Source: Haloterrigena salina JCM 13891
Lineage (GTDB): Archaea; Halobacteriota; Halobacteria; Halobacteriales; Natrialbaceae
DNA length: 46,875 bases
Assembly: GCF_000337495.1 (NCBI RefSeq)
Contig: NZ_AOIS01000048.1
Coordinates: 21,185-68,059 of the forward strand
Direction of reading: 5' to 3'
The notes below the pieces were generated by a model that was not told the DNA's origin, made no database searches, and saw nothing but the letters and a program-made list of their open reading frames with translations. The position numbers and the translations under genes are program-made. Below, in pieces: positions 1 through 7,960 of the stretch. Position 1 is the stretch's first letter, and every line of letters starts with the position of its first letter.

Positions 1-213
1 CAACGCGCCCACGAGCAACGGCGCTCCGTAGATGTAGTTTCGCAGCCAGACCAATCCGAGCGCAACCAGGGGGCCGATGACGCCGACGACCAGCAGAAAA
101 GCGGGCTGGCCCTGCGTAAACGTCGCGCCCACCGTCGACTGGGCGAGGGCGAACAACCCCATGATGACGTAGTACGTCAGTACTGGGACCGTGACGATGA
201 GTCGGGGATCCAC
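1..213 (-). CDS. Membrane protein, N-terminal part only
   Basis: The first 71 codons of a minus-strand gene that leaves the window on the left. The visible part is very hydrophobic: one likely membrane helix around residues 5-28, a second around 37-55, and the start of a third at the window edge (NYIYGAPLLVGAL). I chose the GTG at 213 because a TTAAGA element lies about 27 nt upstream, which fits a leaderless haloarchaeal transcript. I do not recognise the family, and no catalytic motif is visible. Confidence 0.6.
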   Translation of the reverse strand, partial: MDPRLIVTVPVLTYYVIMGLFALAQSTVGATFTQGQPAFLLVVGVIGPLVALGLVWLRNYIYGAPLLVGAL

Positions 214-442
214 GTACTACGATGGCGACTTATTCGTCTTAACCGTTATTACCATCGTTCCGATAGGTTCGTCGGCGTCCGGCGACGGTACACAGTCGAG
301 AATTTCGTCTCCTTCCGAGCGCTCCGTCGGTCGAACGGTGCGACTCGAGATGGATCGACGTCGTTCGGAGGCGTTCGACCGCGGTAAGCGCCGCATTACG
401 CCGCGGCCGACCGTGGGTATTGGGACCGCATTCCTATCATAT

Positions 443-450
443 TTTATATT
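443..450 (+). promoter_or_regulatory. TATA-like element before small zinc-ribbon gene
   Basis: The sequence TTTATATT stands in an AT-rich patch (about 434-460) within otherwise GC-rich DNA and lies about 40 nt before the ATG at 487. This position fits a promoter with a short leader. The assignment rests on composition and spacing only. Confidence 0.4.
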
Positions 451-486
451 ATTCACAATAACGAGACCATAACGAAACCGAATACG

Positions 487-696
487 ATGGGGGCGCTACG
501 TATGCGAGGTCAGGGGAGGCCGAACCGGGAGTCGGCATCGGTGGGACTACGAATCGTCCTCGAGACTGTCTTCGGCCGCGACGACAGTGGGACGATCGTC
601 GAGGAGTGTCGGCGCTGCGGGACGAGCCGCGAGCCAGACGGCGTGTCCTGCCCGACCTGTGGCTGCGACGGCGTCGCGCGGTACCGCATCGAGTGA
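487..696 (+). CDS. Small zinc-ribbon protein, unknown role
   Basis: A 69-aa protein. The C-terminal half carries two zinc knuckles, CRRCG and CPTCG, about 15 residues apart, which should form a single zinc ribbon. The N-terminal part (about residues 20-35, GLRIVLETVFGR) looks like a short amphipathic helix. An alternative ATG at 502 would remove five residues. Small proteins of this build are common and usually uncharacterised in haloarchaea. The composition is less acidic than its neighbours, but the paired cysteines and upstream TATA element support a real gene. Confidence 0.6.
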   Translation: MGALRMRGQGRPNRESASVGLRIVLETVFGRDDSGTIVEECRRCGTSREPDGVSCPTCGCDGVARYRIE

Positions 697-803
697 CGGA
701 TGCGCCCGGCTGTACGCACTCGCCCGTCGGCCGTTGGCGACCGAACGACTGCCAGTAAGCGCTGTCCAGCCAGTTCGATATCCGCCGTCGTTCGAACGGG
801 CCG

Positions 804-1502
804 TCACTCGACGGGCAGGGCGCTCGTCTCGATCGCGTCCCGCCGGCCGTCCAGCACCGAGAAGCGCTCGCCGCGTCGCGACTCGAGCCAGTAGAGCAGT
901 CGCTCGGCCCATTCGAGTTTGCTCGCTTTGGGCGGGTCGACGGCGGGGTCCTCGAGGTCCCACCCGACGAAGGCGAGTTCCGCGGCGCCGAGGTGATCAG
1001 CGAGGAAGGCGGCTCGATCGCCGTCGGTGAACCCCCCGAAGTTTCGGACCGGCCCGCGCGGCGCGGCCTGCGTCGTCGGGAGGACGAACTCGCTCGCGCA
1101 GTCGGGGACGACGTCGCGAACGAGGGAAACGTTGTCGCCGTGGGCGTGGACCGCGACCGGCGTCCCCACGTCGGTCAACCGGCGGACGGTCTCGGGGTTC
1201 TTGTCCAGATCCGTCACCATGCAGTCGGCGTCGATCCCGTTCGCTGCCAGCGTGTCGACCGCCGTCGAGGCCGCGACGACGGCGTCGGCCGCCCGCGCCC
1301 GCTCGAGGGCCGATTCCGACTCGAGGGACGGGCCGGCGCCGGCGACCGCCACCGTGGCGTCCCGAAGGCTCGAGAGCTGGTCGAGATCGAAGTCGTCGGT
1401 CAGCGAGGCCAGGACGTCGCGGGCTCGTTCGTCGCCGGTTCGATCGTAACCGAAGTCGCGACAGATCGCCTCGTAGACGGGCTCCCACTCGTCGAACTCC
1501 AT
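804..1502 (-). CDS. mptE: 6-hydroxymethyl-7,8-dihydropterin pyrophosphokinase, MptE type
   Basis: A 232-aa protein of the DUF115/MptE family, the archaeal enzyme that pyrophosphorylates 6-hydroxymethyl-dihydropterin in place of bacterial FolK. Family features in order are the glycine-rich loop GAGPSLE near residue 55, VTDLDKNPE near 95, HAHGDN near 118, NFGGFTDGDRA near 153 and a C-terminal KLEWAERLL segment. The frame opens further upstream, to 1640, but that extension is arginine-rich and low-complexity; homologues begin near MEFDEWEPVY, so I start at ATG 1502. It lies downstream of folP on the same strand, so the two genes encode consecutive pathway steps: the MptE product is the DHPS substrate. 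Confidence 0.88.
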   Translation of the reverse strand: MEFDEWEPVYEAICRDFGYDRTGDERARDVLASLTDDFDLDQLSSLRDATVAVAGAGPSLESESALERARAADAVVAASTAVDTLAANGIDADCMVTDLDKNPETVRRLTDVGTPVAVHAHGDNVSLVRDVVPDCASEFVLPTTQAAPRGPVRNFGGFTDGDRAAFLADHLGAAELAFVGWDLEDPAVDPPKASKLEWAERLLYWLESRRGERFSVLDGRRDAIETSALPVE

Positions 1503-1709
1503 GGTCGTACTGGCGGCCGGAGTCCTATCGGTGTTCGGACTCGTCGCTGGCCGAGACGAGGACCGTCGGCCCGGTCGAGTCGTCACTGGTCGACGTAAGG
1601 CCACAATAATTCCGTGTTGTGGGCCGGGAGTCGCCTCCAAAGTACCCCTACCCGAGAGGCCGCCCGGCGTCCACTCCCTCTTTTTGAAGCCTCCGGTATA
1701 AGTTTTCTC

Positions 1710-2903
1710 TTACTCAAGCATTTGCGCGAGCGACTCCCCGACCGAAGAAAGAGCTCCATCTTCGTCGCGAAGACACGTTTTGACGGCGGAAATTCCGGTT
1801 ACCGAACCGACGATCAATGCATGGTTATTGGTGCCACAGTACATGGATGCGTCGGCACCGTCGACGATTGACCGAACGCGGTCCCGATCCTCGCTCCGGA
1901 GCCCGTCGACCTCGATCGCGAGCGAGTACCAGTCGTCGGCGACGGCGGGATCGACGCCGCGTTCGTCGAGGTACGCGCGCAGTTCCCGACTCGAGTGCAC
2001 GTCGAGGCGAGTCACCGAGAGGTCGTCGTCGACGGTCCGCGAGCGCTCGGTGAACGCGTCGCCGATCAGGGCCGCGTCTCGCGTCTCGGCGACGTCGTGG
2101 GTCCGGATCACGTGCGCGCCGCGCTCGACGGCCATCGACGTGGCCGCGAGGCTGACCGGGAGCCGCTCGTCGGTCTCGCGGCCGGCGATCTCGCCGAGGA
2201 AGTTCTTCCGGTTGATCGAGACCAGCATCGGCCGGTCGAGCGCGCGGAACTCGCGCAGTCGGCGGAAGGTCTCGCGGTCGTCCTCGAGGGTCTGGGCCTC
2301 GCTCCAACCGCCGAAAGCGGGGTCGACGATCGTCTTGTCGGTCAGGCCGTTCTGCTTGAGGGCCTCGTAGATCCGGTCGACGTAGTCGGCCCGCTCGGCC
2401 CAGTCCGCTGACTTGCGCGCGGCCCAGTCCGTTTCCTCCACGGCCCCCGGCCGCTCGAGGTTCGGCGGGCTCGCCATCTTCGCGACGGCGACGTCGTACT
2501 CCTCGCAGACGGCTGGCATCTCCGGATCCGCGAAGCCGGCGATGTCGTTGACCATGTCGAACCCCTTCGAGAGGGCCGCGTCGGCCACCTCGGCGTAGCG
2601 GGTCTCGATGGAGAAGACGGCGTCCCCGGAGACGCTCTCGATCGTCTCGAGGGCGATGTGGAGTCGCTCGAGTTCCTCGTCGGCGGAGAGCACGTCGAAC
2701 CGTTTGTTCGCCGACTCGAGGCCGATGTCGACGATATCGGCGCCGTTGCCGATGAGTTCCTCGTCGACGTACCGGGCGGCCTCGCCGGGGTCGTCGTAGA
2801 CGCTGGGATCGTAGGGGGACTCCTCGCTGACGTTCAACACGCCCATAATGCGGGGCGGGTGGTCGTCACCGATCCCCAGCCCCGCAGCGTCGACGTTGTG
2901 CAT
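1710..2903 (-). CDS. folP: Dihydropteroate synthase with C-terminal extension
   Basis: A 397-aa protein. The first 270 or so residues form a TIM-barrel dihydropteroate synthase, which joins p-aminobenzoate to the pterin pyrophosphate. Visible motifs are MGVLNVSEESPY (pterin loop, with its Asn), GADIVDIGLESAN, the conserved VNDIAGF, the pterin-binding Asp in TIVDPAFGG, the Lys in SINRKNFLG, and IRTHDV with the Arg and His of the phosphate site. Catalytic residues therefore look intact. About 120 C-terminal residues have no counterpart in ordinary DHPS and contain a CGTNNHALIVGSVTG segment; I cannot assign this domain. In Haloferax volcanii a DHPS is instead fused to a folylpolyglutamate synthase. 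The gene is followed by mptE on the same strand after 207 nt. Confidence 0.88.
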   Translation of the reverse strand: MHNVDAAGLGIGDDHPPRIMGVLNVSEESPYDPSVYDDPGEAARYVDEELIGNGADIVDIGLESANKRFDVLSADEELERLHIALETIESVSGDAVFSIETRYAEVADAALSKGFDMVNDIAGFADPEMPAVCEEYDVAVAKMASPPNLERPGAVEETDWAARKSADWAERADYVDRIYEALKQNGLTDKTIVDPAFGGWSEAQTLEDDRETFRRLREFRALDRPMLVSINRKNFLGEIAGRETDERLPVSLAATSMAVERGAHVIRTHDVAETRDAALIGDAFTERSRTVDDDLSVTRLDVHSSRELRAYLDERGVDPAVADDWYSLAIEVDGLRSEDRDRVRSIVDGADASMYCGTNNHALIVGSVTGISAVKTCLRDEDGALSSVGESLAQMLE

Positions 2904-3016
2904 ACCCGACCTGAGGTGAGGAAACGGAAATGACCCCCGGTTCCGGCGTATTCGGCGACCGGGCGATACGGTGTCGTTTTCGGCGTCTCGATCGCAGAAT
3001 CGCTTTCGGCGAGCGA

Positions 3017-4258
3017 CTACGCAGCGTCGTCGCCGTCGTCCTCGAGGACGGCGAGCCGCGAGTCCCGCAAGAGCACCTTCTTGACGATCGAGGGGTTCTC
3101 GAGCAGTCGGTGTTTGGCGTGGGCGCCGCGGCCGCGCCCGCGACCCTCGCGTTCGGACTGGATCACGTTGAGGAAGTTCTGTTCCTGGAGGATCTCCTGG
3201 ACGCGTCGTTCGGAGAGCACGTCGAAGTCGAGTTGCCGGGCGACCTCCTTGTACTGGTTGTAGATGATCTTCGTCGGAAACTCCTTCTCCGTGCTGTTCT
3301 CGGTCAGCAGCGTCAGCGAGTAGAGAATGGCCTTGGCCTGCTGGGGCGAGCCCTCGATGAGTTCGTTGAAGCGGTCGGCCTCGGTCTTCTCCTTGGCGTC
3401 GCGGACGTGATCGGCGGTGACCCGCGTCGCGTTCTGTTTCTTCGCGATGCGACCGGCGTTGCGGAGGATGTCGATCGCCTTGCGCGCGTCGCCGTGTTCC
3501 TGGGCCGCCAGCGCCGCCGTGAGGGGGATGACGTCGTCCGAGAGCACGCCGTCGTGGAAGGCGTCGCGCCGCTTCTCCAAGATTTCGACCAGCTGGTTGG
3601 CGTCGTACGGCGAGAAGACGAGTTCGTCACGAGAGAGACTGGATTTGACGCGTTCCGAGAGGTGATCGGGGAAGTCGATCTTATTCGAGATACCGATGAT
3701 GCCGATACTCGAGTCCGAGATCCGCCGGTTTTCTCCCGCACGGGAGAGTTTTCGGAGGACTTCGTCGTCCTCGAGCATATCGATCTCGTCTAAGATGACG
3801 ATGGTGACGTCGGTGCAGTGATCGATCGCCTGCCAAAGTCGCTTGTAGTAGTCGCCGGTGCCGAGGCCGCGATCGGGGACGGAGACGCCGCTCCGATCGG
3901 GTTCGTTGACGATCTGGGCGATCGTCTTCACGATCGACGCCTCGGTGTTTTGCTCGCCGCAGTCGATGAAGGCGTACTTGACGGTAATGTCGTCGCGCTG
4001 TGCTTCGGAAATTACCCGCTGGGTGATCGAACGGGAGATGAGTGACTTGCCGGTTCCGGTCTTGCCGAAGATGAACAGGTGGTTGGGTTCGCTCCCGAAA
4101 ATAGCCGGGTTCAGGGCGTCCGCAACCCGTTGCATCTGCTCGTCGCGCCCGACGATCCGATCCGGACCGGGCAGGTGCGTAATCTCGAGCAGGCGCTCGT
4201 CGGCGAAGACCGGATCGTCGTACCGAAAGAGCGGGTCTCGATCGTCGTTTGCGGACAT
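3017..4258 (-). CDS. cdc6: Orc1/Cdc6-type replication initiator
   Basis: A 413-aa archaeal Orc1/Cdc6 protein, an AAA+ ATPase that binds origin repeats and loads the MCM helicase. It has Walker A GKTGTGKS at 65-72, Walker B DEID at 157-160, a sensor-1 Asn in ISNK (190-193) and a sensor-2 Arg in GDARKAI. The C-terminal winged helix covers about residues 300-395, including a basic RGRGRG stretch likely to touch DNA. I start at ATG 4258; the frame stays open to 4612, but that sequence overlaps origin repeats and is not protein-like. The gene points away from the origin repeats immediately upstream, the usual arrangement of a primary haloarchaeal origin. Confidence 0.95.
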   Translation of the reverse strand: MSANDDRDPLFRYDDPVFADERLLEITHLPGPDRIVGRDEQMQRVADALNPAIFGSEPNHLFIFGKTGTGKSLISRSITQRVISEAQRDDITVKYAFIDCGEQNTEASIVKTIAQIVNEPDRSGVSVPDRGLGTGDYYKRLWQAIDHCTDVTIVILDEIDMLEDDEVLRKLSRAGENRRISDSSIGIIGISNKIDFPDHLSERVKSSLSRDELVFSPYDANQLVEILEKRRDAFHDGVLSDDVIPLTAALAAQEHGDARKAIDILRNAGRIAKKQNATRVTADHVRDAKEKTEADRFNELIEGSPQQAKAILYSLTLLTENSTEKEFPTKIIYNQYKEVARQLDFDVLSERRVQEILQEQNFLNVIQSEREGRGRGRGAHAKHRLLENPSIVKKVLLRDSRLAVLEDDGDDAA

Positions 4259-4309
4259 TGCGGTACCCCGTGGCTTCCCGCTGGATTGAAATAAAGGTAT
4301 GGAGATCGC

Positions 4310-4323
4310 TCGCGGATGTAAAT
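4310..4323 (+). repeat. Origin-recognition-box fragment, copy A
   Basis: The short sequence TCGCGGATGTAAAT matches the right half of the origin repeats (TCGCGGATGTAA) but lacks the C-rich left half. It sits just upstream of the cdc6 start and may be a mini-ORB or a decayed copy. Confidence 0.5.
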
Positions 4324-4429
4324 ACCGGCTGAATAGGCCTATGACGGCCGCGAGTGCCCGTATCGCTTGCGGTGACAGGAGACGGCGGCCTCGCGCTTCT
4401 AACCGCGGCGGCGACTCGGGCGTGTCAAA

Positions 4430-4457
4430 CACAGACACCCCCGTCGCGGATGTAACG
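4430..4457 (+). repeat. Origin recognition box, copy B
   Basis: A full-length copy: a CACAGACACCCCC block followed by GTCGCGGATGTAACG. It has the same orientation as copy C and opposite orientation to D and E. It shares ACACCCCCGTCGCG and TGTAAC with copy C. Confidence 0.75.
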
Positions 4458-4598
4458 CTGACATCGGTCAACCGCCGAACTTCGATCCGCCGCCGAAGTC
4501 GGCAGAACCGAGGGCAGACGTCACGGAAATGAGAAGAACCCGTCCGAGAGCCGGGAAAGCGGGTGATTTTGCCTCCTGTGCGACGCGCGTCTGACACA

Positions 4599-4630
4599 GA
4601 GGGGACACACACCCCCGTCGCGTTTGTAAC
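4599..4630 (+). repeat. Origin recognition box, copy C
   Basis: A 32-bp element starting GAGGGGACACACA and ending TCGCGTTTGTAAC. It matches the reverse complement of copy E at 31 of 32 positions; the only difference is G/A before TCGCG. The pair encloses 124 bp that contain the central hairpin and copy D. Confidence 0.85.
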
Positions 4631-4668
4631 GGGAACGGCGGGGAGGGGGTTGCAGAATTATCCCGGAT

Positions 4669-4700
4669 TTCGGCGAGACTCGAGGCACTGACTCGCCGAA
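4669..4700. repeat. Central inverted repeat inside oriC
   Basis: Perfect 9-bp arms, TTCGGCGAG and CTCGCCGAA, are separated by 14 nt. The right arm abuts recognition-box copy D. The hairpin lies between the two 32-bp inverted recognition boxes. Confidence 0.6.
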
Positions 4701-4714
4701 TTTACATCCGCGAC
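4701..4714 (-). repeat. Origin recognition box, copy D (inverted)
   Basis: TTTACATCCGCGAC is the reverse complement of the GTCGCGGATGTAA half seen in copy B. It is followed by CACAGGTGTGTT, a diverged form of the C/A-rich half. Its orientation is opposite to A, B and C. Confidence 0.65.
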
Positions 4715-4754
4715 ACAGGTGTGTTCCACGAAGAGACCCCCACACCTAGATGGC

Positions 4755-4786
4755 GTTACAAACGCGATGGGGGTGTGTGTCCCCTC
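4755..4786 (-). repeat. Origin recognition box, copy E (inverted)
   Basis: This is the inverted partner of copy C: GTTACAAACGCGA followed by a run of five G and GTGTGTGTCCCCTC. The 31/32 identity over such a distance implies strong selection or recent copying. A CTAG tetramer lies a few bases upstream at 4746-4749. Confidence 0.85.
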
Positions 4787-4940
4787 AGCAATTCAGGCGA
4801 GCACGATCGCCCGAAGAGGTATCAGTTCGAAACTGCACAGAGAGTCCGCAGCGTCGAGAAACACGGATTCAACAAACTTCAGTGAGCCAACTCATTTCAG
4901 GAAACGTGGATCCGACGGCACCACCGATCGTCTTCGAACC

Positions 4941-5030
4941 CGTCTAAACCAGTTCTAGACCGTCTAGACTAGTTCTAGATCTAGTTCTAGCTAGTCTAAA
5001 ACAAAGTTAGTTAGATACAGTAGGGTAGAG
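4941..5030. repeat. CTAG-rich, AT-rich element at the origin edge
   Basis: Seven CTAG tetramers occur within 40 bp (starting at 4955, 4964, 4969, 4975, 4981, 4987 and 4991), flanked by GTCTAAAC-like variants and followed by an AT-rich tail (about 4994-5020). Overlapping small palindromes such as GTCTAGAC and CTAGATCTAG are visible. CTAG is generally scarce in haloarchaeal DNA, so the cluster is conspicuous. It could be a DNA-unwinding element, a protein-binding array, or a methylation-sensitive site. Confidence 0.7.
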
Positions 5031-5266
5031 CTCGTTGTTGAAACCTCCAAAGGAAGAGAAAACGCTGTTCCGAACGAGTCTATCGAGCCTCCCGAACGCG
5101 TCCCTTTTGCCACCGCAGCAGATAGTCGACGTATGATCGACGCGTCTCTCGAGTCGCCGCCCTCTCAGTCCGTCGACTCGAGCTGTGGACTCCCGTGGCG
5201 ACGTGTGCGAACGGACGGAACCGAAACGGATACACGGTTCCTCGAGCCGATATCCGCCATCGAACG

Positions 5267-6046
5267 ATGACTCCCGAGCCGTCAGCGACCGAGCCGCCGT
5301 CTGATCGGACCCCGCCAGCCGTCGCCGTCGTCGACGCCCAGTTCCCGGGCAACGTCGGTACCATCGCTCGAGCGATGAAGAACTTCGGATTCGAGGACCT
5401 CCTGCTGGTCGATCCGCCGGAGCTCGATCCCGACGGAGAGGCCTACGGATTCGCGGGCCACGCCCGAGAGGACGTGCTTCCGAACGCGACGGAGATCTCG
5501 TTCGATCGGCTCGTCGTGGAGTATCACACGATCGGTTGTACGGCGGTCACCAACGAGGACGACCGGAGTCACGTCCGGTTCCCGTTTTCGACGCCCGCGG
5601 ACCTCGCGGAGCGACTGCCGACCGTCGAGGCGCCGACGGCGCTGGTCTTCGGCCGCGAACGCGTCGGGCTGACGAACGAGGAACTCGCCCGCATCGACGA
5701 GATCTGTTCGATCCCGGCCAGCGCCGAGTACCCCGTCCTCAACCTCGGTCAGGCCGCGACGATCACGCTGTACGAACTGCGCTCGCTGGCCCTCGACGAC
5801 GACGAGACCCAGCTGCCGGACGTCGAACGCGTCCGCGCCCCAGAACCGACGGTCGATCGTCTCTACGATCAGTGGGCAGACCTCCTCGGCGAGATCAACC
5901 ATCCCGGAGAGAAACGCGATAAGACGATGCGGATGCTCCGGCGCGTGTTCGGCCGCGCGGATCTGACCGAACGCGAGGCGAACACGCTGCTCGGCATTCT
6001 TCGGCGGGCGACCGAACGACCCGCCGAGAACCGAGGACGCGAGTAA
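5267..6046 (+). CDS. trmJ: tRNA 2'-O-methyltransferase, TrmJ type (SPOUT)
   Basis: A 259-aa SpoU/SPOUT methyltransferase. The three knot motifs are present: NVGTIARAMKNFGF at 29-42 with the catalytic-type Asn and Arg, LVFGRERVGLTNEE at 126-139, and YPVLNLGQAATITLYEL at 155-171. A helical C-terminal extension (about 195-250) is typical of TrmJ. Archaeal TrmJ methylates the ribose of position 32 in tRNA anticodon loops using S-adenosylmethionine. I start at ATG 5267; the frame is open from 5195, but the added residues do not resemble the family. The gene diverges from cdc6 across the origin and is probably transcribed alone. Confidence 0.88.
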   Translation: MTPEPSATEPPSDRTPPAVAVVDAQFPGNVGTIARAMKNFGFEDLLLVDPPELDPDGEAYGFAGHAREDVLPNATEISFDRLVVEYHTIGCTAVTNEDDRSHVRFPFSTPADLAERLPTVEAPTALVFGRERVGLTNEELARIDEICSIPASAEYPVLNLGQAATITLYELRSLALDDDETQLPDVERVRAPEPTVDRLYDQWADLLGEINHPGEKRDKTMRMLRRVFGRADLTEREANTLLGILRRATERPAENRGRE

Positions 6047-6114
6047 CGACCTCGAGACGAGCTTCGAGAAGAGAAATTCGGACTCGAATCCGGCTGATCG
6101 CCGGGTCGGACGCT

Positions 6115-6774
6115 TTACCGGGATTCGGCCGCCGCGGTCTCGCGTTCGGTCGTTCGAGACGCTTCTTCCCTGGCGACTAACTGCCCCGTCTCGGTGACGG
6201 TCCCGAGCCAGCCGCACTCGTGGCAGGCGAACAGCCCCTGGCCGTCGATCAGCGAGGCGCCGCAGTCCGGACAGTCTCCGGTCCCCGAATCCGCGGCCGC
6301 CGTCTCTTCGGATTCGCCGCCGAGCGGCGTGGGAAGCTCTCCGGTTCGGAGCGCGGCGATAGCCTCGTCAGTCGTGTACGTCTCGTCGGCGTTCTCGTCG
6401 GTGTGCGGGAACACGCCGACCAGTTTGTCGTCCGCGTAGAGCTCGAGACAGAGCATCGGCATGATCAGCACGTCGGTCGTCTCGCCGCTGATCTGGTTGG
6501 TCGCGGTGCGCTCCCGAAACGGCGGTCGGATGCTCACGCCTCGGCGGTCCGCCCACCCCTCGAAGCGCTCAACACTCTCGAGGGCTTCCTGATAGGGCGT
6601 GTCGTCGGTCAGCGTGACCTCCTTGGGCCAACTGCGCAACAGTAGGTCGTCGACAGCGCCCTCGGACTCGCAGGCGCGGAGGGTCTCGACCTGTCTGTCG
6701 ACCGGCTCGAGCAACAGCGGTGCGCGAACGTGGCAGACGGCCGTGATCTCGGTCGGTTGTGTGTCTGGCGTCAT
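6115..6774 (-). CDS. Acidic protein with C-terminal zinc ribbon
   Basis: A 219-aa protein not assigned to a characterised family. Residues 8-150 form a mixed alpha/beta domain with conserved-looking stretches such as TAVCHVRAPLLLEPVDRQVE and LIMPMLCLELYADDKLVG. An acidic linker follows, then a zinc ribbon with CPDCG (Cys168, Cys171) and CHECG (Cys184, Cys187). The build suggests a nucleic-acid- or partner-binding protein of haloarchaea, but this is inference. I start at ATG 6774 (MTPDTQ) rather than the open codon at 6828, because the upstream residues read poorly. It converges with trmJ. Confidence 0.7.
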   Translation of the reverse strand: MTPDTQPTEITAVCHVRAPLLLEPVDRQVETLRACESEGAVDDLLLRSWPKEVTLTDDTPYQEALESVERFEGWADRRGVSIRPPFRERTATNQISGETTDVLIMPMLCLELYADDKLVGVFPHTDENADETYTTDEAIAALRTGELPTPLGGESEETAAADSGTGDCPDCGASLIDGQGLFACHECGWLGTVTETGQLVAREEASRTTERETAAAESR

Positions 6775-6932
6775 TGGGTCAGTATTTGTTCGACCAACGT
6801 GTGTCCTGATAAAGATTATCGACGCCACAGATATCCGACACTAGCCATCCAACGAGACAGTCCGTCTCGATCGAAATTCGGTAGTTGTCGGAATCTGACG
6901 GTCTCTCCCTTCCTCACGTCGGCGACACGTTC

Positions 6933-7886
6933 CTACTTCGAGGTCGTAGTCGAGCGCGTTTCGAGCACCGACCGCAGCAGCGTCCGGAGCGCGCCGCGCT
7001 TGACGATGGCGAAGCCCGCGAGGATCGTCACCAACCCGAGGAGCATCACCGAGTCGACGACGTAGCCGAGCGCGATCCAGCTGACGCCCATCGCGACGAC
7101 CGGTTCCGCGTAGCTGACCAGACTGACCTGCGTCGCCCCGCTTCGGTCGAGCAGTTCGAAATAGAGGAGGAACGCGAACACGCCGGAGACGAGCGTCAGA
7201 TAGCCGTAGGAGACCAGCGCCGAGAGGGTCGGATCGATCGCCGCGACCGATTCGCCCCGGAGGGCCGCCCAGCCCAACAGCACCGCACCGCCGACGAGCA
7301 TCGCCCACGCCTCGAGCGTCTCGAGCGGGAGTTCCGAATCGATCGGTCGCACGAACACGCTGCCGAGGGCGAACGCGACGGCCGAGGCGAACACCAAGGC
7401 GGCCCCGACGGTGACGTCGTCGCCGAGCGACCCGGGGGACGGCTGGACCACGGCGATGACGCCGATTAGTCCGAGCACGAAGCCGACGACGCCGCCGAAC
7501 GAGAGCCGTTCCTCCGGAAGGACGACGCCGGCGAACGCCGCCGTGAGGATCGGGGCCGTACTGACGAGCGTCGCCGCGACCGCTCCCGAGACGTACAGTT
7601 CGCCGAGGTACAGCAGTCCGTGATAGAGCGCGATGACGAAGACGCCGGCCACGGTCACTGCCAGCCACTCCGCCCGCCCTCGCGGCCGCGTGCGATCGGT
7701 CACGACGGTTGCGTATCCGAAGACGATCGCGCCGGCGACCGCGTAGCGGAGCCCGGCGAACAGCAGCGGCGGCACGTGCTCGAGTCCGATCTCGATCGCC
7801 ACGAACGACGTTCCCCAGCACAGCGCTAGCATCGAAAAGAGCACCGCTTCGCGGTACCCGCTCGGCACTGAATCGAACAGTTTCAT
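6933..7886 (-). CDS. DMT-superfamily (EamA) exporter
   Basis: A 317-aa membrane protein with about ten hydrophobic helices in two EamA repeats (roughly residues 15-150 and 165-300). The N-terminal signature ALCWGTSFVAIEIGLEHVPP and the later SYAEPVVAMGVSWIAL segment are typical of drug/metabolite exporters of the RhaT/YdcZ/EamA type. The substrate cannot be read from sequence; amino acids or related metabolites are common. The ATG at 7886 has a TATA box about 25 nt upstream, so the transcript is likely leaderless. An Lrp-type regulator is encoded divergently and a 9-bp inverted repeat lies between them, suggesting local control. Confidence 0.88.
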   Translation of the reverse strand: MKLFDSVPSGYREAVLFSMLALCWGTSFVAIEIGLEHVPPLLFAGLRYAVAGAIVFGYATVVTDRTRPRGRAEWLAVTVAGVFVIALYHGLLYLGELYVSGAVAATLVSTAPILTAAFAGVVLPEERLSFGGVVGFVLGLIGVIAVVQPSPGSLGDDVTVGAALVFASAVAFALGSVFVRPIDSELPLETLEAWAMLVGGAVLLGWAALRGESVAAIDPTLSALVSYGYLTLVSGVFAFLLYFELLDRSGATQVSLVSYAEPVVAMGVSWIALGYVVDSVMLLGLVTILAGFAIVKRGALRTLLRSVLETRSTTTSK

Positions 7887-7904
7887 ATCCGCTTCGGAAA
7901 TCGT

Positions 7905-7917
7905 CGCTATATTTAGA
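7905..7917 (-). promoter_or_regulatory. Promoter of the DMT exporter gene
   Basis: Read on the minus strand, TCTAAATATAGCG is a good haloarchaeal TATA box centred about 25 nt before the ATG at 7886. The spacing implies transcription starting at or next to the start codon. Confidence 0.6.
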
Positions 7918-7960
7918 CCCTTCTACAAGCGAGCGGATTTTCCTGGATTGAAAACCACAC

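Larger units (their letters stand above)
4301..5030. other. Replication origin (oriC) beside cdc6
   Basis: The roughly 1-kb gap between cdc6 and trmJ holds no convincing gene but dense repeat structure. It contains five copies of a motif combining a C-run, TCGCG and TGTAA (origin-recognition-box-like), two on the opposite strand, a G-rich tract near 4636-4650, a hairpin at 4669-4700, and an AT-rich CTAG-rich segment at 4941-5030 that may unwind. Inverted recognition boxes, G-strings and an AT-rich element next to an orc1/cdc6 gene define known haloarchaeal origins. The exact unwinding site is my inference. Confidence 0.85.

Noticed and set aside
1503-1640. An MptE start at 1640
   Set aside because: The 46 added residues are Arg/Pro/Thr-rich and unlike the family, whose members begin at MEFDEWEP.
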